Below, one piece after another: positions 51,195-59,183 of a stretch of DNA of 64,000 nt. A program made the translations under genes and the position numbers. The notes under the pieces were generated by a model. That model had not been told where the DNA came from, made no database searches, and saw only the letters and a list, made by a program, of their open reading frames with translations. Source of the stretch: Streptomyces sp. NBC_00659 (lineage in GTDB: Bacteria; Actinomycetota; Actinomycetes; Streptomycetales; Streptomycetaceae); NCBI RefSeq assembly GCF_036226925.1, contig NZ_CP109031.1, positions 8,432,001 through 8,496,000 on the forward strand, written 5' to 3'. The stretch's first letter is position 1; each line of letters starts with the position of its first letter.

Positions 51195-52470
51195 GGGCCG
51201 CGTCGGCCGTGTCGGCGCACCGGCGGACGGCGTGGGCGGGGGAGTCCTTGCCGAGCAGGACCGAGACGATCGCCTCGCCGAGGGCCTGGGAGATCTGCGG
51301 ATAGGCGGCGTGCACGGGCCGGACCCGGGCGGAGTCCAGCGTGTCGGTGAACACGCCGAGTCCGGTGGTCGTCCGCGCGTGCTCGCGCCACTCCGGACGC
51401 CGGGCGGTGGCCGAGCCGAGCGGGAGACTGCCCGCCGCGAGGTCCCAGCGCGCGTCCTGGGCCGGCCGGATCATCCAGCGCACGAACTCGACGGCCGCCC
51501 GGGAACGGGCGGAACCGTTGTCGAAGACGGTCCAGGTGTCCGGCCCGGAGATGGTGACGGGCCTGCCGCTGTACGTCGGGAGCGGGACGACGCCGTAGTC
51601 GACCTTGGCGGTGATGACGTCCGGAAGCTGCCAGGGTCCCGTCGCCACCATCGCCATCCGGCCGCTCAGGAACACCTGGTACATCTGCTCGCTGCCGGGC
51701 TTCGGATCGACGTAGACGCTTCTGTCGTGGGCCAGTCGGGCGAGGGTCGACAGAGCCTGGGCGCCCTGCTCGGCGAAGCCGACCCTCCCGCCGTCGGCGG
51801 CGATCACCTCGCCGCCGAGGTCCCAGATCATCGGCCACAGCCGCCAGACCGTGTCCTCGTCGCCCGTGCCCGGCCAGCCCGTGCCGAACGTCCCGCGCCC
51901 GGAGTCGGTGAGTCGGCGCGCGGTGTCGGTGAACTCGTCCCAGCTCCACCCCGCCTTCGGGAAGGGGACCCCGGCCTGGCGGAACAGCTTCTTGTTGTAG
52001 ACGACGGCCAGCGAGTCGAGCACCGCCGGCGCGGCGCGCACCCTGCCGTTGACGGTGACCGCGTCCCGTACCGGCGCCCAGAAGGACTCCCACGGCGGGG
52101 TGCCCTCGTGCAGCGCGGACGTGAGGTCGACGACCCGGGGGCTGCGGGCGACGCTCGCCAGGTCCGAGCCGAAGATGTAGGCGATGTCGGGGTACGAGCC
52201 GGCGGCGAGCGCGGCCGTCACCTTCTGGAGCATGGCGTCGGCCACCACCCCGCCGCCCGAACTGTCCACGCGGATGCGTGGATGGGTGCGGTTGAACTCG
52301 GCCACCAGCGACTCCACGGCCTTCCTGGCCGTGTCGTTCTGACCGTGCCACAGTTCGACGGTCACCCTGCCGTCGGTGCCGACACCGTCCGAGGGGCCGC
52401 CGCAGCCTGCCAGTGCCCCGGCGGCGGCCGCGCCCAGGAACAGCCGGCGCCGCGCGATCACGCGTGTCAT
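51178..52470 (-). CDS. Sugar-binding lipoprotein of ABC transporter
   Basis: The 430-residue family-1 solute-binding protein has a Tat/lipoprotein-type leader (VIARRRLFLGAAAAGALAGC; twin Arg, lipobox LAGC), then VTVELWHGQNDTARKAVESL, AGSYPDIAYIFGSDLASVAR, LAVVYNKKLFRQAGVPFPKA and MVATGPWQLPDVITAKVDYG. It captures an oligosaccharide outside the membrane. The ATG at 52470 follows GAGGAGG by 5 bases. It begins 10 bases downstream of the GH114 stop, so the two are co-transcribed. Confidence 0.88.
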   Translation of the reverse strand: MTRVIARRRLFLGAAAAGALAGCGGPSDGVGTDGRVTVELWHGQNDTARKAVESLVAEFNRTHPRIRVDSSGGGVVADAMLQKVTAALAAGSYPDIAYIFGSDLASVARSPRVVDLTSALHEGTPPWESFWAPVRDAVTVNGRVRAAPAVLDSLAVVYNKKLFRQAGVPFPKAGWSWDEFTDTARRLTDSGRGTFGTGWPGTGDEDTVWRLWPMIWDLGGEVIAADGGRVGFAEQGAQALSTLARLAHDRSVYVDPKPGSEQMYQVFLSGRMAMVATGPWQLPDVITAKVDYGVVPLPTYSGRPVTISGPDTWTVFDNGSARSRAAVEFVRWMIRPAQDARWDLAAGSLPLGSATARRPEWREHARTTTGLGVFTDTLDSARVRPVHAAYPQISQALGEAIVSVLLGKDSPAHAVRRCADTADAALLIPR

Positions 52471-52480
52471 CCCGGCCTCC

Positions 52481-53335
52481 TCAGCGCGTTTCGCGGACAT
52501 AGTCCGCGCTGCCGGGTGTCGAGACCTTCACGTCCCGGCGCACGATGCTCAGCCGGTCGCCGAAGGCCGAACGGGCCTTGCGCAGACCGCTGTCGGTGTA
52601 CTCGACGACCACCACCCGGTCGTGGAAGGCCTTCGCGTACTCGCCGCACTCGTCGTACTCGCCGCACTCCTCCGCCACCGCGAAGTCGAGCCCGGTCCGC
52701 GATCCGACTCCCGCCAGTTCGGCGGTGTTCTTCTGCCCGATCGCCAGATGCCGGGCGTGCGCGTGCCGCGAGAGCAGGGTGATGAACGCGGTGGCGTCCT
52801 CCGAGCTCAGCAGTTTCCGCGAGCGGGTGTAGCTGTCGTAGTTGTCGGGCTCGACGGCGTCGAATCCCTTGTCGGCGCAGTCGTCGATCCACTTCTCGAC
52901 CCGCGCGGCCACCCGTCGGCGCTTGTCCGGCGTCCGGATGTCCAGCAGAGCCTCGTTCCAGTCCCGGTCGACGACGACCTTGCCGTCCGCGTCCCGCAGC
53001 AGCAGGTCGGCGGGCCACTGTCCGCGTTCCTCGGGCTGGGCCTGGAAGGCGTTGACGTAGCAGATGTTGTACAGGCCGCGGGCGGGGGAGGACGAGCGGT
53101 CGCGGCTGACGATGCGGACGTCGGCGGCCGGGGGGTAGGCGCCGCCGATCTGGTAGTCGAACCCCGTGTGGAGCGGGGGGAGTTCGACGGAGGTCGCTGT
53201 CCGGCCGGGGCGGGGCGCCGGTTTCGCCGAGGCGCTCGTGTCCGTGCCCGCGTCGCAGCCCGCGAGCGTCAGAAGAAGACCGGCGAGGGCCGTGACCGGA
53301 ACTCCGGCGCGGAGAACACGTTTGACGGGGGGCAT
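52481..53335 (-). CDS. GH114-like endo-alpha-1,4-polygalactosaminidase lipoprotein
   Basis: The 284-residue lipoprotein (lipobox LTLAGC) has the GH114/TM1410-type barrel: TGFDYQIGGAYPPAADVRIV, RGLYNICYVNAFQAQPEERG, WPADLLLRDADGKVVVDRDW, NEALLDIRTPDKRRRVAARV, and DKGFDAVEPDNYDSYTRSRK with the likely catalytic acidic pair. EECGEYDECGEYAKAF follows near the C-terminus. Members cleave alpha-1,4-linked galactosamine polymers such as fungal galactosaminogalactan or bacterial Pel. The ATG at 53335 follows GGTGGAG by 5 bases. First gene of the sugar operon. Confidence 0.8.
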   Translation of the reverse strand: MPPVKRVLRAGVPVTALAGLLLTLAGCDAGTDTSASAKPAPRPGRTATSVELPPLHTGFDYQIGGAYPPAADVRIVSRDRSSSPARGLYNICYVNAFQAQPEERGQWPADLLLRDADGKVVVDRDWNEALLDIRTPDKRRRVAARVEKWIDDCADKGFDAVEPDNYDSYTRSRKLLSSEDATAFITLLSRHAHARHLAIGQKNTAELAGVGSRTGLDFAVAEECGEYDECGEYAKAFHDRVVVVEYTDSGLRKARSAFGDRLSIVRRDVKVSTPGSADYVRETR

Positions 53336-53503
53336 GTCCGCTCCACCAATCGCGAGTGCGTCCCCGCCTCGGACGCTTCGAGCGATCCTGGCGACTTTGG
53401 CCGGACTTGAACCTGGTCCGTTACCGGCTGGGCGCACCTCTGCGTGCCGGGTCGCACCACGGCACTCAGAGGATGAAATCGCGCAGGCCCGACTTCGTCA
53501 AGT

Positions 53504-53525
53504 GGCCCCCTCGGCCGAGGGGGCC
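53504..53525 (-). terminator. Perfect 22-nt palindrome after dioxygenase gene
   Basis: GGCCCCCTCGG and its complement meet without a spacer, 21 bases beyond the dioxygenase stop. It is probably a terminator, isolating that gene from the sugar operon. Confidence 0.5.
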
Positions 53526-53546
53526 GCCGGTAGGCTGCTCCGGCGT

Positions 53547-54380
53547 TCAGTGCGGACCGGCCGCCGTCCACTCCGTCCCGCACGGGCCCGCGCCCTCGTT
53601 CTCGGGCAGGGCCACGGCTTCACCGTCCATCGTCAGCGTGCGGTAGAAGCCGCCGATGCGCCGGGTGGAGCGGCCGACGTAGTGGCCGATGAAGGACCGG
53701 CGGAAACGGTCACGGCTGCGGTTGGGGCCGGAGCCGTGGACCAGGCTGCCGTTGAAGAACAGGACGTCCCCCGGTTCCATGTCGACGGGCACGGCGGTCA
53801 GACCGGCAGGCGGCGGTATGTACTCGCGGGCGAAGGACAGCGCCGGGTCCGCCTCGTGCGGGCAGAACAGGTCCATCCGATGGGTGCCCGGCACGACCTC
53901 CAGGCCGCCGTTCTCACGGTCGATGACATCGCAGGCGGTCCACGCGGCCACACAGGTGCCGGGCTCGACGCGCAGATAGAAGTTGTCCTGGTGCAACGCC
54001 TGGCCGCGGGCTCCGGGCGGTTTGAAGTAGAACATGCTCTGGGCGGCCAGCACCTCTTCCCCCAACAGGATCTCCAGGACGTCCCGCACCCGCGGGTCGA
54101 GCAGCAGACGCAGCGACAGGGCGTTGACGCGGTGCGGGTGCATGAAGCGGGGGAAGACGTGCAGCGGGTCGGCCGGGGCGCCGGTTCCGACGCCGCCGGA
54201 CTCCGTGCCGCCGGTCCTGGGGGCCCGGGGTTCGAAGTGCCCGGGGACCGGGCCGGCCTCGTGCAGCGCCGCGAACTCCGCGCACAGCGTGTCGATCTCG
54301 TCCGGGGCGAACAGCCCGCGCCGCACCACGAAGCCGTCCTGCTCGAACCGGCCGAGCCCGCTCCTGTCCGTGACTGCCAT
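53547..54380 (-). CDS. Phytanoyl-CoA dioxygenase-family protein
   Basis: The 277-residue protein starts GRFEQDGFVVRRGLFAPDEI and carries the Fe(II)/2-oxoglutarate motifs: HxD in ALHQDNFYLRVEPG and the distal His in FFNGSLVHGSGPNRSRDRFR, with RRSFIGHYV after it. PhyH-family enzymes hydroxylate aliphatic substrates, including ectoine or secondary metabolites. Substrate unknown. The ATG at 54380 follows GAGGGGA by 7 bases; a longer frame lacks homology. Confidence 0.86.
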   Translation of the reverse strand: MAVTDRSGLGRFEQDGFVVRRGLFAPDEIDTLCAEFAALHEAGPVPGHFEPRAPRTGGTESGGVGTGAPADPLHVFPRFMHPHRVNALSLRLLLDPRVRDVLEILLGEEVLAAQSMFYFKPPGARGQALHQDNFYLRVEPGTCVAAWTACDVIDRENGGLEVVPGTHRMDLFCPHEADPALSFAREYIPPPAGLTAVPVDMEPGDVLFFNGSLVHGSGPNRSRDRFRRSFIGHYVGRSTRRIGGFYRTLTMDGEAVALPENEGAGPCGTEWTAAGPH

Positions 54381-54531
54381 ATGACCGTCCCCTCTCGGCG
54401 TACCCCTCGTGCCCCACACCGGGCGGTTACCCCGTCCGGGGGCTCGCCCACCACCGCACGGGGGCCGTTCGTCCCGCGGCGGCACGCGACACGGCCGGGC
54501 ATCCGCCGGACGGGTGTGCTCAGTGCCTGTG

Positions 54532-56145
54532 TCACATCGTCTTTCCGCAGGTCACGAGGCCCAGGAGCGGGTCTCCCGCGGGCATGCGGAGGACGAAGCA
54601 CGCCCCCGAACCCTTCGGCTGCACCGCCAGCACGAGCAGGCCGCCGTGCCGGGCCGCCAGGTCGCGGGCTATGGCGAGGCCGAGGCCGGTGCCGCCGTCC
54701 GTACGGGTGCGGGACTCGTCCAGGCGGGTGAACCGCTCGAATATCCGTTCGCTGTCGGCTTCCGCGACGCCGGGCCCGTCGTCGCGGACGGTGCACAGCA
54801 CCGACCCGGGTGCGGCCGAGTCCCGGGTCACGGTCAGCAGCACGCGGTCGACGGCGTGGCGCAGGGCGTTGTCGAGCAGGTTCCGGAGGATCCGTTCGAG
54901 GTCACCGGGTGCCGCGCACACCGTCGTCGCCGTACCCGGCGCGGCGACGAGGAGATCCACCTTCGGGGAACCCCCGGCGCGTTCCGCGTACTCCTCCACG
55001 AGCCGGCCCGCCAGCGCCGCCAGGTCGACCCGTTCGGTGGGGGCCGGGGGAGCGCCTGCGTCCAGCCGGGCCAGCAGGAGCAGTTCCTCCGTCAGACCGC
55101 TCAGCCGCCGCGTCTGCCGGCCGGCCGCGGACACCACGGCGGGCCAGTCGGCCCGGTCGGGGTAGGCGGTGGCCACCTCCAGCCCCGCGAGCAGGGTGGC
55201 GAGCGGGCTGCGCAGTTCGTGCGCGGCGTCCGCCACGAACCGGCGCTGTGCCGTGGCCGACTCCTCCAACCGCTGCAGGGTGGCGTTGATGGTCAGTGCC
55301 AGTTCCGCCACCTCGTCGGCGGTGTCGGGTACCTCCACCCGTTCGCGGGGGTCCGTCGCGGTCACCGAGGCGGTACGCGCCCTGATCGCCTCGACCGGCC
55401 GCAGCGCCCGGCGCGTGGCCAGCCAGGCCACCCCGGCCACCAGCGCGGTCGCGAGGGGAACGGCCACGACGAGTTCCCGGTCGAGTTCGCCGACCGCTTG
55501 CTCGGCATCGTCCGGGACGATCAGGACGTACACCCGGACCCGGGCGCCGGCGGCCACCCCTCGCCCCTGCGTCTCGCCGGGCAGGTAGGAGGCGGGCACC
55601 GTCCCGTCGACGGTGGTCAGGGTCTGTCCGGACAGCGAGCGGGCCGCCGGCTCGGCCACGGCGGGGAACGTGAACCGGCGTCTGGTGTACAGGGGCAGGC
55701 TCCCGCCCCGGCCCGGGCCCGGGAGGAACGCGTGGCCGTCCTTCTCGTACGGCTCCAGCTCGGGACTGGACGCCAGGAGCATGCCGCTGTCGGCGACGAT
55801 TTCGTACGGCGCTCCCCAGGGGCCGCTGATGGACGAGTGGGCGGTTGCGCTGAGAAGGGTGTCGACCTGCTCCTGGGCCACCGACGAAGTGGCACGCAGC
55901 CGCTCGTCGTACAGCTGATGCCGCATCAGCAGGGCCCCGGAGGTGAAGAGCACGGCCGCGGCGAAGGCGGCGGCGAACGCGGAACGCGCCCGCACCGAGC
56001 GTGGGAGAACCCGCAGAGACCGGAGAACCCGTACCGAGCGTGGGAGCAGGCGGGCGCGCTGAGGCCGACGGAGTATGCCGGGCGGGAACGCGGGTACCAG
56101 GGTGCGGCGCCCGCTCGGATCCCGCCCGTTCGGGACGTCAGCCAC
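54532..56145 (-). CDS. Sensor histidine kinase
   Basis: The 537-residue kinase has an Arg-rich N-terminus, a membrane helix (SAFAAAFAAAVLFTSGALL), an extracellular sensor region of about 150 residues, a second helix (LVVAVPLATALVAGVAWLAT), a HAMP linker and a catalytic core. The H box is RFVADAAHELRSPLATLLAG, the N box RILRNLLDNALRHAVD, and G boxes VRDDGPGVAEAD and GGTGLGLAIARDLAARH. GTG at 56145 overlaps the response-regulator stop by 8 bases. It phosphorylates the adjacent regulator. The stimulus is unknown. Confidence 0.9.
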   Translation of the reverse strand: MADVPNGRDPSGRRTLVPAFPPGILRRPQRARLLPRSVRVLRSLRVLPRSVRARSAFAAAFAAAVLFTSGALLMRHQLYDERLRATSSVAQEQVDTLLSATAHSSISGPWGAPYEIVADSGMLLASSPELEPYEKDGHAFLPGPGRGGSLPLYTRRRFTFPAVAEPAARSLSGQTLTTVDGTVPASYLPGETQGRGVAAGARVRVYVLIVPDDAEQAVGELDRELVVAVPLATALVAGVAWLATRRALRPVEAIRARTASVTATDPRERVEVPDTADEVAELALTINATLQRLEESATAQRRFVADAAHELRSPLATLLAGLEVATAYPDRADWPAVVSAAGRQTRRLSGLTEELLLLARLDAGAPPAPTERVDLAALAGRLVEEYAERAGGSPKVDLLVAAPGTATTVCAAPGDLERILRNLLDNALRHAVDRVLLTVTRDSAAPGSVLCTVRDDGPGVAEADSERIFERFTRLDESRTRTDGGTGLGLAIARDLAARHGGLLVLAVQPKGSGACFVLRMPAGDPLLGLVTCGKTM

Positions 56146-56866
56146 CGGAGTTCCGCCCGGCCCGGGGCTCCTGGACGGCGCCTTCCCTCGTCTCTCCGCG
56201 GTCGTCGACCAGCCGGTAGCCCACCCCGCGCACCGTCAGGAGGGACTGCCGTCCGAAGGCCGTGTCGATCTTCCGGCGCAGGGCGCTGACCCGGACCTCG
56301 ACCAGGTTGAGGTCCTCGGCCTCGTCCGGCCAGGCGTGGTGCAGGATCTCCGACTTCGTGACCGCTTCGCCCGGCCGCCGCGCGAGCACCTCGGCCACTC
56401 CGAACTCCCGGGGCGTGAGCGGGACGGCGACGCCCGACCTGAGGCAGGTTCTGGCCGCCACGTCCAGCACCAGGTCGCCCACCACCAGCAGCGGGGAGGC
56501 CGCTCCCCGCGCCCGGCGCATGAGCGCGCGCAGCCGTGCGACCAGGACCAGGTAGGTGAACGGCTTGGTGACGTAGTCGTCGGCGCCGGTGTCGAGGGCC
56601 TCGGCCTGGTCCCAGTCGCCGTCCTTCGCGGTGAGCACCAGCACGGGGGTGGTGATGCCCTCGCGGCGCAGCTCCGCGCAGACCCGGTAGCCGTTGAGCA
56701 GCGGCAGCATCAGGTCGAGCACGATGGCCGCGTAGTCACCCGTGCGGGCCTTCCACAGGCCCTCGCGGCCGTCATGGGCCACGTCCACGCGATAGCCCTC
56801 GGCCGTCAGCCCCAGGCGCAGCGTCTCCGCCAGTTCGCGCTCGTCCTCCACCACCAGAATCCTCAC
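56138..56866 (-). CDS. OmpR-family response regulator
   Basis: The 242-residue protein has a receiver domain (MRILVVEDERELAETLRLGL, AIVLDLMLPLLNGYRV with the phospho-acceptor Asp, LTAKDGDWDQAEALDTGADD, YVTKPF). A winged-helix domain follows (LTPREFGVAEVLARRPGEAV, VEVRVSALRRKIDTAFG, VRGVGYRLVDD). First gene of the two-component operon. Direct repeats upstream at 56911-56936 are candidate self-binding sites. Confidence 0.92.
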   Translation of the reverse strand: MRILVVEDERELAETLRLGLTAEGYRVDVAHDGREGLWKARTGDYAAIVLDLMLPLLNGYRVCAELRREGITTPVLVLTAKDGDWDQAEALDTGADDYVTKPFTYLVLVARLRALMRRARGAASPLLVVGDLVLDVAARTCLRSGVAVPLTPREFGVAEVLARRPGEAVTKSEILHHAWPDEAEDLNLVEVRVSALRRKIDTAFGRQSLLTVRGVGYRLVDDRGETREGAVQEPRAGRNSGG

Positions 56867-56910
56867 CCCACCAGCCTGGCACAGGCTTCCGGCGGCTCCC
56901 TGATCGCTTC

Positions 56911-56936
56911 GTCAGGTTCGGTCAGGCCCCGGTCAG
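56911..56936. promoter_or_regulatory. Three GTCAG direct repeats upstream of response regulator
   Basis: GTCAG occurs at 56911, 56921 and 56932, a spacing of 10-11 bases, i.e. one helix turn. On the minus strand it reads CTGACC, CTGACC, CTGACG. OmpR-family regulators bind such repeats, so autoregulation is likely. Confidence 0.5.
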
Positions 56937-57040
56937 CGGCTCTCCGGCACGGTGTCCGAGCCCCCAGAAAGGCGCTCGCCGTGCGGCCCCACCCGCGCGG
57001 CGAGCGCCGTATCGGTGATCCGCCGGACGAAAGGCCCGAC

Positions 57041-58498
57041 ATGCCGACCCGCCTGCCCGCGCTCCTCTCCCCGTCCCGCGACGACGCGGCCGGGCCCGCC
57101 GCCGGAACGGCCCGGCCGTCGGGGGGTGCCCCCGGCTGGGCGACCGCGCTGACTCTCGCCCTGGTGTGCTTCGTGACGTACACGGCGCTGTCCGTGCGGC
57201 TGCACCAGCGGATGCTGACCACCGGTTACGACCTGGGGATCTTCGAGCAGGCGGTGCGGTCCTACGCGCACGGGCACCTGCCGGTGGCCGAGCTCAAGGG
57301 ACCGGGGTTCCCGCTGCTCGGCGACCACTTCTCGCCCGTGATGGCCCTGCTGGCACCGCTGTACCGGGTCTGGCCGACGCCGGTGACCCTGCTGGTGGCG
57401 CAGGCTGCGTTGTTCGCGGTGGCGGTGATACCCCTGGCCAGGTGGGCCGAGGAGGCACGCGGCCGGCGGGCGGCGCTGGTGGTCGGTCTCGGCCACGGCG
57501 CCTCCTGGGGTGTCGCACAGGCGGTCGGATTCGACTTCCACGAGGTGTGCTTCGCCGTGCCGCTGCTGGCGTTCTCCCTGACGGCGGTGGGCCGTGGCCG
57601 GGCGCGTGCCGCGGCCCTGTGGGCGCTTCCGCTGCTGCTGGTGAAGGAGGATCTCGGGCTGACCGTCGCGGTCGTGGGTCTGCTGATCGCGCGCACCGGC
57701 GATCACGACCACCGCCGGACGGGGAGTGCCCTGTTCCTGGCCGGAGTGCTCGGGTCCTTCCTGGAGATGCTGGTCGTGATACCGGCGTTCAACCCCGGTG
57801 GCACGTTCGCCTACACCTCCAGCGTGCCCGGCGCGGGGTCCGCCACGCCGGGCGTCGGCGAGTTGCTCCTCCACTACACGGTGGGACTGGTCACCCCGGA
57901 CACCAAGGCGCTGACGGTGCTGGCCCTGCTGTCCGTGACCGGGTTCCTGGCCGTGCGCTCCCCGCTCCTGTGGGCGGCCGTGCCGACGCTCCTGTGGCGC
58001 TTCGCGTCGGACAACCAGGCCTACTGGGGAACCGGCTACCACTACAGCGCGGTCCTGATGCCGGTGCTGTTCGCCGCCTTCGTCGACGCGCTGACCCGGC
58101 CCGGCCCGGTGCGGTACGCGCTGGCGGCGAGCGCGGCCGTCACCGTGCTCCTGCTGCCCCAGTTCCCGCTGTGGCAGCTGACGCGGCCCGCCACCTGGCA
58201 CACCGGCCCCCGGCTCGCGACCGCCCGGCGGCTGATGGACCGCATCCCGGACGGCGCGACCGTCGCCGCCTCCAACCGGCTGGTCCCGCAGCTCACCAAC
58301 CGCACCCTGGTCAGGGTGTTCGGCCTGGGGGACAGCCGTCTCGACCCGGAGTGGATCATCGACGACAGCGCGCAGCCGCAGGGCTGGCCGATCTCACCCG
58401 ACGACGACCGCAGGCTGCTGTCCGAGGTCCGGAACAACGGCCGCTACCGGACCGTCGCGGACCAGGACGGCTACGTTCTCCTGCAGCGGCGGCCCTGA
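57041..58498 (+). CDS. DUF2079 membrane protein
   Basis: The 485-residue protein has about 9-10 membrane helices. DUF2079 marks are TTGYDLGIFEQAVRSYAHGH, LLGDHFSPVMALLAPLYRVW, GWGVAQAVGFDFHEVCFAVP-like (SWGVAQAVGFDFHEV) and ASNRLVPQLTNRTLVRVFG near the end. The fold is related to GT-C glycosyltransferases, but activity is unproven. The ATG at 57041 is used, with GAAAGG upstream. It is divergent from the two-component operon. Confidence 0.83.
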   Translation: MPTRLPALLSPSRDDAAGPAAGTARPSGGAPGWATALTLALVCFVTYTALSVRLHQRMLTTGYDLGIFEQAVRSYAHGHLPVAELKGPGFPLLGDHFSPVMALLAPLYRVWPTPVTLLVAQAALFAVAVIPLARWAEEARGRRAALVVGLGHGASWGVAQAVGFDFHEVCFAVPLLAFSLTAVGRGRARAAALWALPLLLVKEDLGLTVAVVGLLIARTGDHDHRRTGSALFLAGVLGSFLEMLVVIPAFNPGGTFAYTSSVPGAGSATPGVGELLLHYTVGLVTPDTKALTVLALLSVTGFLAVRSPLLWAAVPTLLWRFASDNQAYWGTGYHYSAVLMPVLFAAFVDALTRPGPVRYALAASAAVTVLLLPQFPLWQLTRPATWHTGPRLATARRLMDRIPDGATVAASNRLVPQLTNRTLVRVFGLGDSRLDPEWIIDDSAQPQGWPISPDDDRRLLSEVRNNGRYRTVADQDGYVLLQRRP

Positions 58499-58635
58499 CA
58501 GAGCCGCAGACCGGCGACGCCTGTCCGGTGGTGTCCGCCGGGAAGGTGCCGAGGGCGCCGGCGGTGAGGACGATCGCGGAGCAGCTCGGCAGCTCGCCGG
58601 GCCCATAACCCGGAGGTAGCACCGGGCGCAGCTTC

Positions 58636-59178
58636 TCAGGGATGAGGGCGGTGCGGGTGATCGGGATGGTGCGGATGATCCGGGTGGTGCGGCGGATGCG
58701 GGGGCGGAGGCGGCAACGTCGTGACGTCCGGTGCCGGTTCGGGCCACACGAGCAGCACCGGGCAGGGGGCGTGGTCGACGACGAAGCGTCCGGCCGGTCC
58801 GAGGCTGTGCGGGCCGAGCCGGCTGCGGTCGCCGTCGCGGGCCAGGACGAGCAGACCGGCGTCCCCGGCCGCCGCCACGACCTCCCGCTCCACCCGGCCG
58901 GTGCGCTCCAGACGTGTCGCCGGGCTCCCGAGCCGCCGGGCCGCCGCGTCGAGGAGCTCGGCCCCGGAGACCGTGCCGAGGGTCTCCAGGAGGTCGCCAG
59001 GATCGGGCTCGGCGCGTCCGCGTCCGAGAAGCCCCGCGAAGGCGCCGTGCGCGAGACCGGGCACGGCGGGGTCGGCGACATGCAGCAGCACCACGTCGGT
59101 GGCCCCGGGGGCGTGCGTGCGCACGGCGTCCACGCACGCGGGCCATGTTCCCTCGACCAGCCAGACGACCACCCGCAT
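58636..59178 (-). CDS. USP-like protein with His/Pro-rich tail
   Basis: The 180-residue protein has a USP-type fold (MRVVVWLVEGTWPACVDAVR, DVVLLHVADPAVPGLAHGAF, AAGDAGLLVLARDGDRSRLG, PHSLGPAGRFVVDHAPCPVL, LVWPEP) followed by a tail of Pro, His and Asp. Nine of the last 20 residues are His. The tail could bind metals such as zinc, nickel or an arsenical partner's cofactor. The ATG at 59178 follows GGAGG by 9 bases. It lies directly downstream of the ArsB-like permease and may serve it as an accessory. Confidence 0.8.
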   Translation of the reverse strand: MRVVVWLVEGTWPACVDAVRTHAPGATDVVLLHVADPAVPGLAHGAFAGLLGRGRAEPDPGDLLETLGTVSGAELLDAAARRLGSPATRLERTGRVEREVVAAAGDAGLLVLARDGDRSRLGPHSLGPAGRFVVDHAPCPVLLVWPEPAPDVTTLPPPPPHPPHHPDHPHHPDHPHRPHP

Positions 59179-59183
59179 GCCCA

